Source of the DNA: Candidatus Peregrinibacteria bacterium
GTDB taxonomy: Bacteria > Patescibacteriota > Gracilibacteria > UBA1369 > UBA12463
Reading direction: 5' to 3'
Assembly: GCA_026395555.1 (NCBI GenBank)
Contig: JAPLYO010000024.1
Location: forward strand, 124,001 to 188,000
DNA length: 64,000 nt
Shown: positions 51,704-58,932 of the stretch, in pieces
Numbering within the stretch: position 1 is the first letter of the stretch
How the letters are laid out: each line of letters begins with the position of its first letter
Program-made: the position numbers and the translations under genes
The notes under the pieces: model-generated
Database searches by the model: none
Told to the model about the DNA's origin: nothing
Seen by the model: the letters and a program-made list of their open reading frames with translations, nothing else

Positions 51704-52420
51704 TTAGGCCAAGTTGATTGGCGGTGCAGCGGGAGTTTCTGGAGCTACCACTGGGGCTGGTGTTGGCGCAGGAGTCACCTCTACGGCTGGAGTTGGAGTA
51801 GGCGCTGGAACAGGTGTAACTACTACCTCCGGCGCTGGAGTTACTACTACTGGAGCTGGTTCCGGGACGACGGGAGCTGGAGCGATGACTGGCTGTTCGA
51901 CTGCTATTGGAGCTACTGGTGCAGGTGTTGCAACGGGGGCTGGAGTTGCCACCGGGGCTGCTACTACGGCTACTGTCGGAGTCTCCACTGGAGCATTCGT
52001 GGAAATGACGGGCTGTGCGGCTGCAGCAGGAGCTGAAGTTGCGACGGGAGCATTGAGTAGTGAGTATTTCGCCTCATCGAGTGATCCGAACATGGGGATG
52101 AGCTGCGTGAGACCAATGACACTGAGAATATCTACAATGTTTGGTTTTGCCTTGATGATGACGAGATGTCCGCCACCCTCGGTAACTTTTCCGTACCAGT
52201 CAGTGAGGTAACCGATGGACTTACTATTCATGTACTCCAACTTCTCGAAATCAAAGATGAGATTAAGATTTTTGGGAAATTGCGTAATAATCTGATAAAT
52301 GGCCTGCGCCTTTTCATCAATGTTGCTCTCGTCGAGCTGTCCTGAAAAGAGGACCTGCTTGATGATTTTTGTTGCGTCTGTGCTGGCGACGTCTTCGATG
52401 AGCATGTTTGCTTCTGTCAT
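51704..52420 (-). CDS. STAS-domain protein (anti-anti-sigma-like) with Pro/Ala/Val-rich tail
   Basis: The 238-residue protein has an N-terminal STAS domain (about 1-120). LNLIFDFEKLEYMNSKSIGYL carries the Ser that RsbV-type proteins have phosphorylated. The last 110 residues are a low-complexity tail of PAPV-like repeats (PTPTPAVEVTPAPTPAPV), probably an extended linker or wall-spanning segment. The kinase-type partner precedes it by 32 bp. No sigma factor is nearby, so the target of the switch is open. Confidence 0.78.
   Translation of the reverse strand: MTEANMLIEDVASTDATKIIKQVLFSGQLDESNIDEKAQAIYQIITQFPKNLNLIFDFEKLEYMNSKSIGYLTDWYGKVTEGGGHLVIIKAKPNIVDILSVIGLTQLIPMFGSLDEAKYSLLNAPVATSAPAAAAQPVISTNAPVETPTVAVVAAPVATPAPVATPAPVAPIAVEQPVIAPAPVVPEPAPVVVTPAPEVVVTPVPAPTPTPAVEVTPAPTPAPVVAPETPAAPPINLA
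51715..52070 (-). repeat. Pro/Ala/Val-rich repeats encoded in the STAS gene
   Basis: Tandem GCT/CCA/GTT-type codons encode PAPV-like units in the 3' half of the STAS gene. The antisense strand shows the same repeat as GGAGCTGG-type units and an unreal open frame of Gly/Ala/Thr. Confidence 0.75.
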
Positions 52421-52452
52421 GGTGAAATTTGTTAGGGGTTGTATATTGTAAT

Positions 52453-52989
52453 TTATTCTGTGAGAACGAGGTGCCCTGGTTCACTTACTTTTTTGGCTTG
52501 ATCCTGCGCTATATCGTCTTGTACCTTGTCGAGGTTTTTCGTGGCGGTCACCTTGAGCCCTCCACTTGGAAGATCTTCGAACGTGACTCCGTCGGACCAG
52601 TTGACGATGATATTCGCGAGACCTCTTCCTCTGATTCCGGTGTTTACATATCCGGGTTTTCTTCGTTCATCGATGAGCTTCTGCAACTCGTCGGCTGTTA
52701 TTTTCTTATTACCGGTTCCAGTATCTTCGACGCAGATTGAGAGTGATGTTTCTGGACTGTAGGTAAGTGTTAGTTTGATGTCCTGACCCGGTGAGGAGCC
52801 ATACTCGATGGCGTTATTGCAAAGTTCATCGACGATGGACTGGAAACGGTAGGCCCACTGCTCGGAGAAGCTGGTGGCATTTTTGATAAATGTCATCGTA
52901 AAATCTCGGATGCCGGACATGAAGTAGGCGTTCGTAGGGAGAAGTATCGAAATTCGCATTGGCTGAGCGGGTACTTTTTCTTTTTCCAT
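52453..52989 (-). CDS. RsbW-like HATPase serine kinase / anti-sigma factor-like protein
   Basis: The 178-residue protein has the GHKL ATPase boxes: VDELCNNAIEYGSSPG (N box), VEDTGTGNKK (G1) and GIRGRGLANIIV (G2). Such proteins phosphorylate STAS partners or sequester sigma factors. It is the first gene of the operon leading to STAS, PrsW-like and GT4 genes. No histidine-kinase dimerisation domain exists, so it is not a classical sensor kinase. Confidence 0.85.
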   Translation of the reverse strand: MEKEKVPAQPMRISILLPTNAYFMSGIRDFTMTFIKNATSFSEQWAYRFQSIVDELCNNAIEYGSSPGQDIKLTLTYSPETSLSICVEDTGTGNKKITADELQKLIDERRKPGYVNTGIRGRGLANIIVNWSDGVTFEDLPSGGLKVTATKNLDKVQDDIAQDQAKKVSEPGHLVLTE

Positions 52990-53086
52990 GTTTGTTTTTA
53001 ATTTGTTCTATTATATCAGATTTATGGCTTTAGGTCAAACATAGCTTTACAATTTTGAAGCTGATTTCCTGGTATCTATTTGAAGC

Positions 53087-53115
53087 TTGCCAAACGGGCA
53101 AAGATTCTGTAGATT
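53087..53115 (+). promoter_or_regulatory. Promoter and long leader of rpsB
   Basis: TTGCCA (53087-53092), 17-bp spacer, TAGATT (53110-53115). The transcript start near 53122 leaves a leader of about 125 bases, long for this genome, with short stems such as CTCC/GGAG near 53188-53201. An AAGGA 4 bases from the ATG is one of the few Shine-Dalgarno-like sites. Confidence 0.6.
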
Positions 53116-53246
53116 TTGTTGGCTTTCTTGGCTTTGCCTTGTGAAGCACTTTATATACCAGTTGTCGGCTTTCATTCTCTATTCCTCTCCATTACGGAGC
53201 CTTTAGGGGAGTCAAAGAGCCCACAGCGTTTAACCCCAAGGAATAT

Positions 53247-53984
53247 ATGTCTCCAGTTACCCCGGTTCCCGCAGCTCAAACGCTGCCTTCTCCTATCTCT
53301 ATTTCAGCTCAACAGCTTTTTGATGCTGCTGTTCACTTTGGTCATAAGACCTATAAGTGGAATCCAAAGATGCGTAAGTACATCTATGGAGAAAAAGGTG
53401 GTGTTCACGTTTTTGACCTTCAGAAGACGGCTCAGAACTTTGAGTTGGCTCTTGGATTCCTCAAGCGTTTGTCTGAAGAAGGACGAGTCGTATTGTTTGT
53501 AGGTACCAAACCTCAGGCAACTAAGATCGTTTCTGACGAAGCAAAGCGAGCTAATATGCCTTTTGTTACAAGCAAGTGGATCCCAGGTTTGCTCACAAAC
53601 TACGGAACACTTTCACGAAGAATCCGATACCTTCAGGATCTTAAGGCTGAATACAAACTTAATAATTTTGAAAAATATACGAAGAAAGAAGCTTCTTCTT
53701 TCAAGAAGATTATCGATAAGCTTGAGTCTTCATTGGGAGGTGTAAGCGACATGGTTCGTATTCCGGATGCACTTTTCGTTGTCGACGTTGTTCGAGATAG
53801 ACTCGCTATTAACGAGGCTAACCGAATGAAGATTCCGGTCATCGGCGTTGTCGATACAAACGGTAACCCAGATGGTATTACCTACGTTATTCCTGGTAAT
53901 GATGATGCTCTTCGTTCCCTTCAGTTCTTCAGCTCGAACGTTACAGATGCAATTCTTGCCGGTAAAAAACCTAAGAAGGCCTAA
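53247..53984 (+). CDS. rpsB: 30S ribosomal protein S2
   Basis: The 245-residue protein has ISAQQLFDAAVHFGHKTYKW, MRKYIYGEKGGVHVFDLQKT, VLFVGTKPQATKIV, WIPGLLTNY, and DALFVVDVVRDRLAINEANR with PVIGVVDTN(GNPD). S2 is assembled late onto the 30S. The N-terminus has a 20-residue Pro/Ala-rich extension (SPVTPVPAAQTLPSPIS). The Shine-Dalgarno-like AAGGA is the exception in this window. A membrane protein gene separates it from tsf. Confidence 0.96.
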   Translation: MSPVTPVPAAQTLPSPISISAQQLFDAAVHFGHKTYKWNPKMRKYIYGEKGGVHVFDLQKTAQNFELALGFLKRLSEEGRVVLFVGTKPQATKIVSDEAKRANMPFVTSKWIPGLLTNYGTLSRRIRYLQDLKAEYKLNNFEKYTKKEASSFKKIIDKLESSLGGVSDMVRIPDALFVVDVVRDRLAINEANRMKIPVIGVVDTNGNPDGITYVIPGNDDALRSLQFFSSNVTDAILAGKKPKKA

Positions 53985-53986
53985 TT

Positions 53987-54343
53987 ATGTCAGGAGAACA
54001 AAAAGTCAGAACACTCGCGGCACTTTGCTATGTCCCATTCGCGGCCGTAGTACCGTGCCTCCTGCTGTTGCTATGGTATCCGCACAGTGATTTTGCGATG
54101 TACCATATCAAGCAGGGTTTTTCTGTCTTTATGGTTTGGTTCGTCTCCCTCTTTTTTGTCTGGATGTTCCTCATGCCGGGATTGCTTTTCTGGCTCGTGC
54201 TCCTCTTCTACGCGATCAAGATTGGTAATGGTGCTTTCCATGGCCTGAAGCCATTTTTCCCGGGACTTCGAACTATCTCCCCTCTCGTACCGGCCGAGTC
54301 TGTCTACCGACATCTCACCGGAGAGGCTTTCCCTCGTCATTAA
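53987..54343 (+). CDS. DUF4870-like small membrane protein between rpsB and tsf
   Basis: The 118-residue protein starts 3 bp after rpsB. It has about three membrane helices, with LAALCYVPFAAVVPCLLLLL and YHIKQGFSVFMVWFVSLFF, an order like DUF4870/Tic20-type proteins (helix, soluble HxxQG turn, helix). Its role is unknown. rpsB and tsf are usually adjacent, so this insertion is unusual and would tie its expression to ribosome synthesis. Confidence 0.65.
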   Translation: MSGEQKVRTLAALCYVPFAAVVPCLLLLLWYPHSDFAMYHIKQGFSVFMVWFVSLFFVWMFLMPGLLFWLVLLFYAIKIGNGAFHGLKPFFPGLRTISPLVPAESVYRHLTGEAFPRH

Positions 54344-54372
54344 ATCCATTTATTTCTCTAAATTTTATTCCC

Positions 54373-54960
54373 ATGGCAGTTACACTTGAATTAATTAAAG
54401 AGTTGCGTGAGCTTACTGGCGTTTCTACGATGACCTGTAAGAAGGTTTTGGAGGAGGCGGATGGTAACATTGAGAAGGCTATCGAGTTACTCCGAAAGCG
54501 TGGTGAGACCAAGGCGGTAGAAAGAGCAGACCGATCAGCATCACAGGGTATCATCTCTACCTATGTTCATGGAAACTTGCACCTTGGTGTCATGCTCCAC
54601 GTAGGATGTGAGACGGATTTCGTCGCTCGAAATGAGGAGTTCGTCGAGTTTGTTCATGATATCGCGATGCATATTGCCGCTACGAATCCTTTGTACATCA
54701 AGCCTGAGGAGGTTTCGAATGAGCTTCTCGAGAAGGAGCGAGAGATCTGGAAGGAGCAGTTGGCTCAGGAGGGTAAGCCAGAGGCTATTCAGATGAAGAT
54801 TATGGAAGGAAAGGAGAAGAAGTTCCGTGAGGAGGCTGCTCTCATGACTCAGCCATTTGTGAAGAACCCGGATATGACGGTTGGACAGCTTCTTACGGAT
54901 ATGGGACTCAAGATGGGTGAGAATATCCAGGTTGTTCGATTTACTCGATACTCCATATAG
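54373..54960 (+). CDS. tsf: Elongation factor Ts
   Basis: The 195-residue protein has LIKELRELTGVSTMTCKKVLEEADGNIEKA, AIELLRKRGE, then VHGNLHLGVMLHVGCETDFVARNEEF (TDFVARN core) and MTQPFVKNPDMTVG. It is a short EF-Ts with a single dimerisation-type core and no second large domain. It exchanges GDP for GTP on EF-Tu. The gene is followed 24 bp later by ribBA. Confidence 0.95.
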   Translation: MAVTLELIKELRELTGVSTMTCKKVLEEADGNIEKAIELLRKRGETKAVERADRSASQGIISTYVHGNLHLGVMLHVGCETDFVARNEEFVEFVHDIAMHIAATNPLYIKPEEVSNELLEKEREIWKEQLAQEGKPEAIQMKIMEGKEKKFREEAALMTQPFVKNPDMTVGQLLTDMGLKMGENIQVVRFTRYSI

Positions 54961-54983
54961 TTTCCGTTTCTTAATTTGATTTT

Positions 54984-56189
54984 ATGAGTCGTTTTGCCAC
55001 TATAGACCGTGCTATAGAGGAGGTTCGTGCCGGACGAATGGTAGTTGTCGTTGATGACGAACATCGTGAAAACGAGGGCGATCTCATTATGGCGGCCGAG
55101 ATGGTGACGCCTGAGGCGATTACCTTCATGGCTAAGTTCGGAAGTGGATTAATCTGCACTCCCTTGTCTGCTACGCTTGCCCGTAAACTTGGTTTTGAGC
55201 CGATGGTAAGTGAACCGCGGGAGCCGAAGGGCTGTAACTTCACCGTGTCGGTTGATGCCTCCAGTGGTATCACGACGGGGATCTCCCCTGCTGATCGGGC
55301 GTATACGATTAAAAAAATGGTCGATCCTAGCGCTACCTCGGAATCGTTTGTGAAACCGGGTCACGTCTTCCCTCTGATTAGTAAAGATGGAGGCGTTTTT
55401 ATCCGTCCCGGACATACCGAGTCGGCCTGTGACCTGGCTCAGTTGGCGGGATTCCAGCCTGCTGGAGTGATTTGTGAAATTATTTTGGATAGTGGAGAGA
55501 TGGCTCGTGGCGAGGAGCTAGTGGCTTTTGCGGAGAAGCATAGACTGGTGATGATCTCTATCGCTGATTTGATTGAGTATAGGAGTGCGCATGAGTCGTT
55601 GATCGAGAAGAAGGTAGAGGCAAAACTTCCGACGAAATATGGTCAGTTCCAGATGAGTGTGTATACGGATATTTTTAGTTGGCATGAGCATGTGGCCCTC
55701 GTGAAGGGCGATGTGTGTGGGAAAAAAGATGTATTAGTGCGCGTGCATTCTGAGTGCATGACCGGTGACGTTTTTGGCTCTCTAAGGTGCGATTGTGGCG
55801 ATCAGTTGAGTGCCGCAATGAAGGTTGTCGGTGAGGCCGAGGCTGGTATCGTGTTGTATTTGCGACATGAGGGACGTGGTATTGGATTGGTAAATAAATT
55901 GAAGACGTACGTATTGCAGGACAAGGGGTACGATACGGTGGAGGCGAACGCGATGCTCGGATTTGCCGATGATTTGCGCGAGTACCGTGTGGCCGCGCAG
56001 ATACTGAAGGACCTGGGTGTGAAGTCTGTAGCGTTGCTTACGAATAACCCACGAAAGGTTGCCGGTCTCGAAGAGCACGGCATGAGTGTTTCCAGTACTG
56101 TACCGATCCAGATCCCCTCCAATTCGACCAATGCCAAATATCTGCATACCAAAAAGGAAAAGCTTGGACACACCCTCACGGAACTTTAA
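54984..56189 (+). CDS. ribBA: Bifunctional DHBP synthase / GTP cyclohydrolase II
   Basis: The 401-residue protein joins a DHBP synthase domain (about 1-205; DDEHRENEGDLIMAAE, RPGHTESACDLAQLAG) and a GTP cyclohydrolase II domain (about 207-401; VRVHSECMTGDVFGSLRCDC with zinc Cys, YLRHEGRGIGL, DTVEANAMLGFADDLREY). It makes both precursors of lumazine, from GTP and ribulose 5-phosphate. With ribD, ribE and ribH the core of the pathway is present. It follows tsf closely, an unusual place; no FMN riboswitch is seen. Confidence 0.96.
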   Translation: MSRFATIDRAIEEVRAGRMVVVVDDEHRENEGDLIMAAEMVTPEAITFMAKFGSGLICTPLSATLARKLGFEPMVSEPREPKGCNFTVSVDASSGITTGISPADRAYTIKKMVDPSATSESFVKPGHVFPLISKDGGVFIRPGHTESACDLAQLAGFQPAGVICEIILDSGEMARGEELVAFAEKHRLVMISIADLIEYRSAHESLIEKKVEAKLPTKYGQFQMSVYTDIFSWHEHVALVKGDVCGKKDVLVRVHSECMTGDVFGSLRCDCGDQLSAAMKVVGEAEAGIVLYLRHEGRGIGLVNKLKTYVLQDKGYDTVEANAMLGFADDLREYRVAAQILKDLGVKSVALLTNNPRKVAGLEEHGMSVSSTVPIQIPSNSTNAKYLHTKKEKLGHTLTEL

Positions 56190-56203
56190 TTTATTTTCCA
56201 CTT

Positions 56204-57289
56204 ATGAAATTCACCAAGTCCGATATCGAGTATATGGAGCTTGCTCTTTCGCTTGCGGCAAAAGGCTTCGGGAAGACCCAGCCTAATCCGGTGGTGGGAT
56301 GCGTGATCGTAAAAAATGGAAAAATTATTGGTCAGGGATATCATCAGAAGTGCGGAGGTGCGCACGCAGAGGTGAACGCGCTCAAGAATTGCAAAACGAA
56401 TCCTAAAGGTGCAACCGTTTATGTGACGCTGGATCCGTGCAACCATACCGGCAAAACCGGCCCATGCACTACGGCCCTCATCCAAGCGGGTATTAAACAC
56501 GTTATCTCCGCTACGGATGATCCACATGACAAAAAACATGAAGGCGAAAAATTACTCAAAAAAAATGGGATATCTTTCCGAAGAGGACTACTTTCCGATG
56601 AGTCTCGATTGCTCCTCCAACCCTATTTGAAATGGGTGAGCAAGAAACTCCCCTACGTCATCCTAAAAGTGGCGACAACGCTCGATGGCAAAATTGCCAC
56701 GGTAAACGGCGTATCACGCGGAATCACGTCGGAAGCTTCTGCAAAGGAGGTGCATCGCTTACGTGCCAACGTCGACGCCATCTTGACCGGCTCCGGCACT
56801 GCCATCACCGACAATCCCCACTTGGGTGTCAGACACGTGAAAGGAAGTGATCCTCTACGCATATTACTCGACAGCTCACTCTCAACTCCTGCCGACTCCC
56901 TGATGTTCCGTGACGAGAACTGCATCGTGTATACTACTTCGGAGGCTAAAAAACCCCGCATCCAGACTCTTCAATCGAAGGGTATTGAGATTGTGATTAT
57001 GGGTGACTCTATCGAACTTATGTCCGTCACGAAGGACTTATTTGCACGAGGAGTTTATTTGTTGTTGATCGAGGCGGGTGCGAGTGTGATGACTTCTTTT
57101 TTGAATGAAAAGTTAGTTGATAGATACGTTCAATTTATCGCCCCGAAGTTATTGGGTGGAGAAGACTCTTTGACTGGGTTTGAAGGGGGAAATCCGATGG
57201 ATTTCAGTAAGGTCGTAGGGCTGAAAAACGTTGAGTGGAAAAGGTTTGGAGAGGATATGAGGGTGGAAGGGGTGATGAGAGAGTACTAA
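56204..57289 (+). CDS. ribD: Bifunctional riboflavin biosynthesis deaminase / reductase
   Basis: The 361-residue protein has an N-terminal deaminase with HAEVNALKN and DPCNHTGKTGPCTTAL (zinc His and Cys) and a C-terminal reductase (about 145-361; KVATTLDGKIATVNGVSRGI, ANVDAILTGSGTAITDNPHL, LLIEAGASVMTSFL). It deaminates and reduces the pyrimidine intermediate. The middle of the gene has more C-ending codons than the ends. It is 14 bp after ribBA. Confidence 0.95.
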   Translation: MKFTKSDIEYMELALSLAAKGFGKTQPNPVVGCVIVKNGKIIGQGYHQKCGGAHAEVNALKNCKTNPKGATVYVTLDPCNHTGKTGPCTTALIQAGIKHVISATDDPHDKKHEGEKLLKKNGISFRRGLLSDESRLLLQPYLKWVSKKLPYVILKVATTLDGKIATVNGVSRGITSEASAKEVHRLRANVDAILTGSGTAITDNPHLGVRHVKGSDPLRILLDSSLSTPADSLMFRDENCIVYTTSEAKKPRIQTLQSKGIEIVIMGDSIELMSVTKDLFARGVYLLLIEAGASVMTSFLNEKLVDRYVQFIAPKLLGGEDSLTGFEGGNPMDFSKVVGLKNVEWKRFGEDMRVEGVMREY

Positions 57290-57298
57290 TAGCTCATG

Positions 57299-58450
57299 TT
57301 ATTTTTTAGAATCTTTAAAAATGTCGATATATTTTTTATATACATAGGATTGACCATATTTTTTATCCTTATCTTTTGGTTGAAGAATCTCAATTTCTAT
57401 AAAGCGATCGATAACGCGCTGGGCACCTGCCCTTGTAAACCCGGTCCATCTTTGGACTAAGGCGATGTTCACAATTGGTTGTCCATATAGTTTTGGTAGA
57501 ATAAGCGCTGCACTCTCCGCTGCTCTTGTTCCCAGCTTTTGGATTTTTTGCATATCTTTGTCTCGAAGGATGGTAATCTCCCCGACGATATTAATGGCCT
57601 CATTGGCAATTTCTATGACACCATCTAGAAAAAAATCTACCCAGTCTGATACTTTATATTTTCGATATCCTGAAAGCTTCTCGTAGTATAATTCTTGATG
57701 CTTTTTGAAGTATGATGACAAAAATAAAACCGGTTTTTCTAAAAATTGTTCCTTCCATAAATAGAACATAATAAGCATTCTTCCTGTTCGTCCATTACCA
57801 TCTAGAAATGGATGAATCGTCTCGAATTGTGCGTGTAGTAGTGCCGCTTTGATAAGCGTAAGTGTCGTATCGTTGGAGTGCATGAATTTTTCCAGATCAT
57901 CGAGTGATCGAAGCATCTCATCGACAGGTGGTGGCACAAAACTAGCATTATCTGGTCTCGTTCCACCAATCCAATTTTGACTTCTACGAAATTCACCAGG
58001 ATCGGAAAAATGAGTAGCTCTTGCTTGATCCATCAGTTTTTTATGCAGCTCCTTTATAAATCGAAGTGATAGAGGAAAACCATCTACTGCAACCCGCTTT
58101 ATCCCATAATTGAGTGCTTTTATATAGTGAAGAATGTCATCGACATCTTCGGGCACATTGATGTTTACTTTTGCCTCAGCCTCGATAGCATCAATCATCG
58201 TTGCCCTCGTGCCTTCTATTTGACTCGATGATGCAGCATCTTTTCGTAGATACATTAGTAAAAAAAAATCGGAATCAGGTAAAAGCTTTGTAATTCCATC
58301 AAGTTTTCCAAGCAATCTTGTAGCTTGGTCATTTTTCTTTAATATTTTGGCATCAAAGTCAAGGCCACTTTTTGGTGGAAAAATATTTGGAATAAAGGCC
58401 TTAAAGCCTTCTTTCTGCTCCCTGTATGTCCCTATTTCTATTCGCTCCAT
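57299..58450 (-). CDS. Fic family protein (AMPylase-type), class II-like
   Basis: The 383-residue protein has the Fic motif HPFLDGNGRTGR (213-224) and a matching inhibitory motif S75-x3-E79-G80 (SSQIEG), which marks class II. The C-terminal part (about 300-383) is winged-helix-like (VQRWTGFTRAGAQRVIDRF). Fic enzymes usually attach AMP to target proteins. The gene has lower GC than ribD, suggesting transfer. A striking inverted repeat covers its promoter, so its own C-terminal domain may repress it. Confidence 0.87.
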   Translation of the reverse strand: MERIEIGTYREQKEGFKAFIPNIFPPKSGLDFDAKILKKNDQATRLLGKLDGITKLLPDSDFFLLMYLRKDAASSSQIEGTRATMIDAIEAEAKVNINVPEDVDDILHYIKALNYGIKRVAVDGFPLSLRFIKELHKKLMDQARATHFSDPGEFRRSQNWIGGTRPDNASFVPPPVDEMLRSLDDLEKFMHSNDTTLTLIKAALLHAQFETIHPFLDGNGRTGRMLIMFYLWKEQFLEKPVLFLSSYFKKHQELYYEKLSGYRKYKVSDWVDFFLDGVIEIANEAINIVGEITILRDKDMQKIQKLGTRAAESAALILPKLYGQPIVNIALVQRWTGFTRAGAQRVIDRFIEIEILQPKDKDKKYGQSYVYKKYIDIFKDSKK

Positions 58451-58472
58451 AGTTTGTATCTATGTAATTTAA

Positions 58473-58505
58473 GATGTATACAAAGTATATATGTTTGTAT
58501 ACATC
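58473..58505 (-). promoter_or_regulatory. 33-bp operator over the Fic promoter
   Basis: A perfect 12-bp inverted repeat (GATGTATACAAA with TTTGTATACATC) around a 9-base centre. Each arm contains the palindrome TGTATACA (58475-58482 and 58496-58503), 21 bp apart, two DNA turns. It covers the -10 and part of the spacer. Confidence 0.75.
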
Positions 58506-58512
58506 TAGTCAA
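58484..58512 (-). promoter_or_regulatory. Promoter of the Fic gene
   Basis: TTGACT (58512-58507), 17-bp spacer, TATACT (58489-58484). Leader of about 27 bases to the ATG at 58450. Confidence 0.75.
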
Positions 58513-58588
58513 GAGATGGATACAATCTTGTACTTTTATCTTATTTTAGCTTTGATTGTCTCTGATTAATGTATGCATTGGCATCTAT

Positions 58589-58801
58589 CTAGAGAAGTAA
58601 TTTTCCGATTTTATCCATTTTCTTTTGGATTGCCGGGGTGACAGCGATTGTTTCTGCTTCGCCGACGGTGAAACTTTTAGTTTCGATGAAGTTTTTCAGG
58701 GCGCTTTTGAGTACGAGCGTAAGAGGAATACCCATTTTTTCCGCCTGATAGAAGGCTTTTTTCTTTAGGGTTTCGTCTATGCGAATAGTGAGCGTAGTCA
58801 T
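58589..58801 (-). CDS. RelB/DinJ-like antitoxin, no toxin gene beside it
   Basis: The 70-residue protein has a ribbon-helix-helix N-terminus (MTTLTIRIDETLKKKAFYQA then EKMGIPLTLVLKSALKNFIE), typical of RelB/DinJ antitoxins. The C-terminus (TPAIQKKMDKIGKLLL) would bind a toxin, but the 138 bp downstream hold no toxin gene and the Fic gene follows. It is either an orphan regulator or a remnant. The promoter carries a perfect inverted repeat, as for autorepression by ribbon-helix-helix dimers. Confidence 0.78.
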   Translation of the reverse strand: MTTLTIRIDETLKKKAFYQAEKMGIPLTLVLKSALKNFIETKSFTVGEAETIAVTPAIQKKMDKIGKLLL

Positions 58802-58837
58802 AGTATGATATATGGTTATCTAGTATTGACTATCTCT

Positions 58838-58867
58838 GTTATATTGCACTAACATTGTTAGTGCAAT
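58838..58867 (-). promoter_or_regulatory. Promoter and operator of the RelB-like gene
   Basis: TTGCAC (58866-58861), 17-bp spacer, TATAAC (58843-58838). A perfect 11-bp inverted repeat, ATTGCACTAAC/GTTAGTGCAAT with a 3-base centre, spans 58843-58867 and covers the -35 and the spacer. Confidence 0.75.
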
Positions 58868-58932
58868 GTGAAATGCGGAACTGATTGTATATTTCTAGAA
58901 TGCTTATCCAATGTGCATTGTTACCTGCCCAA

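Noticed and set aside
51714-52070. Possible CRISPR or tandem DNA repeat array
   Set aside because: The repeats are in-frame Pro/Ala/Val codons in a protein tail, with no constant repeat and spacer lengths.
51714-52211. Open frame coding Gly/Ala/Thr repeats opposite the STAS gene
   Set aside because: It is the mirror of the Pro/Ala/Val-rich tail, with no promoter or start context.
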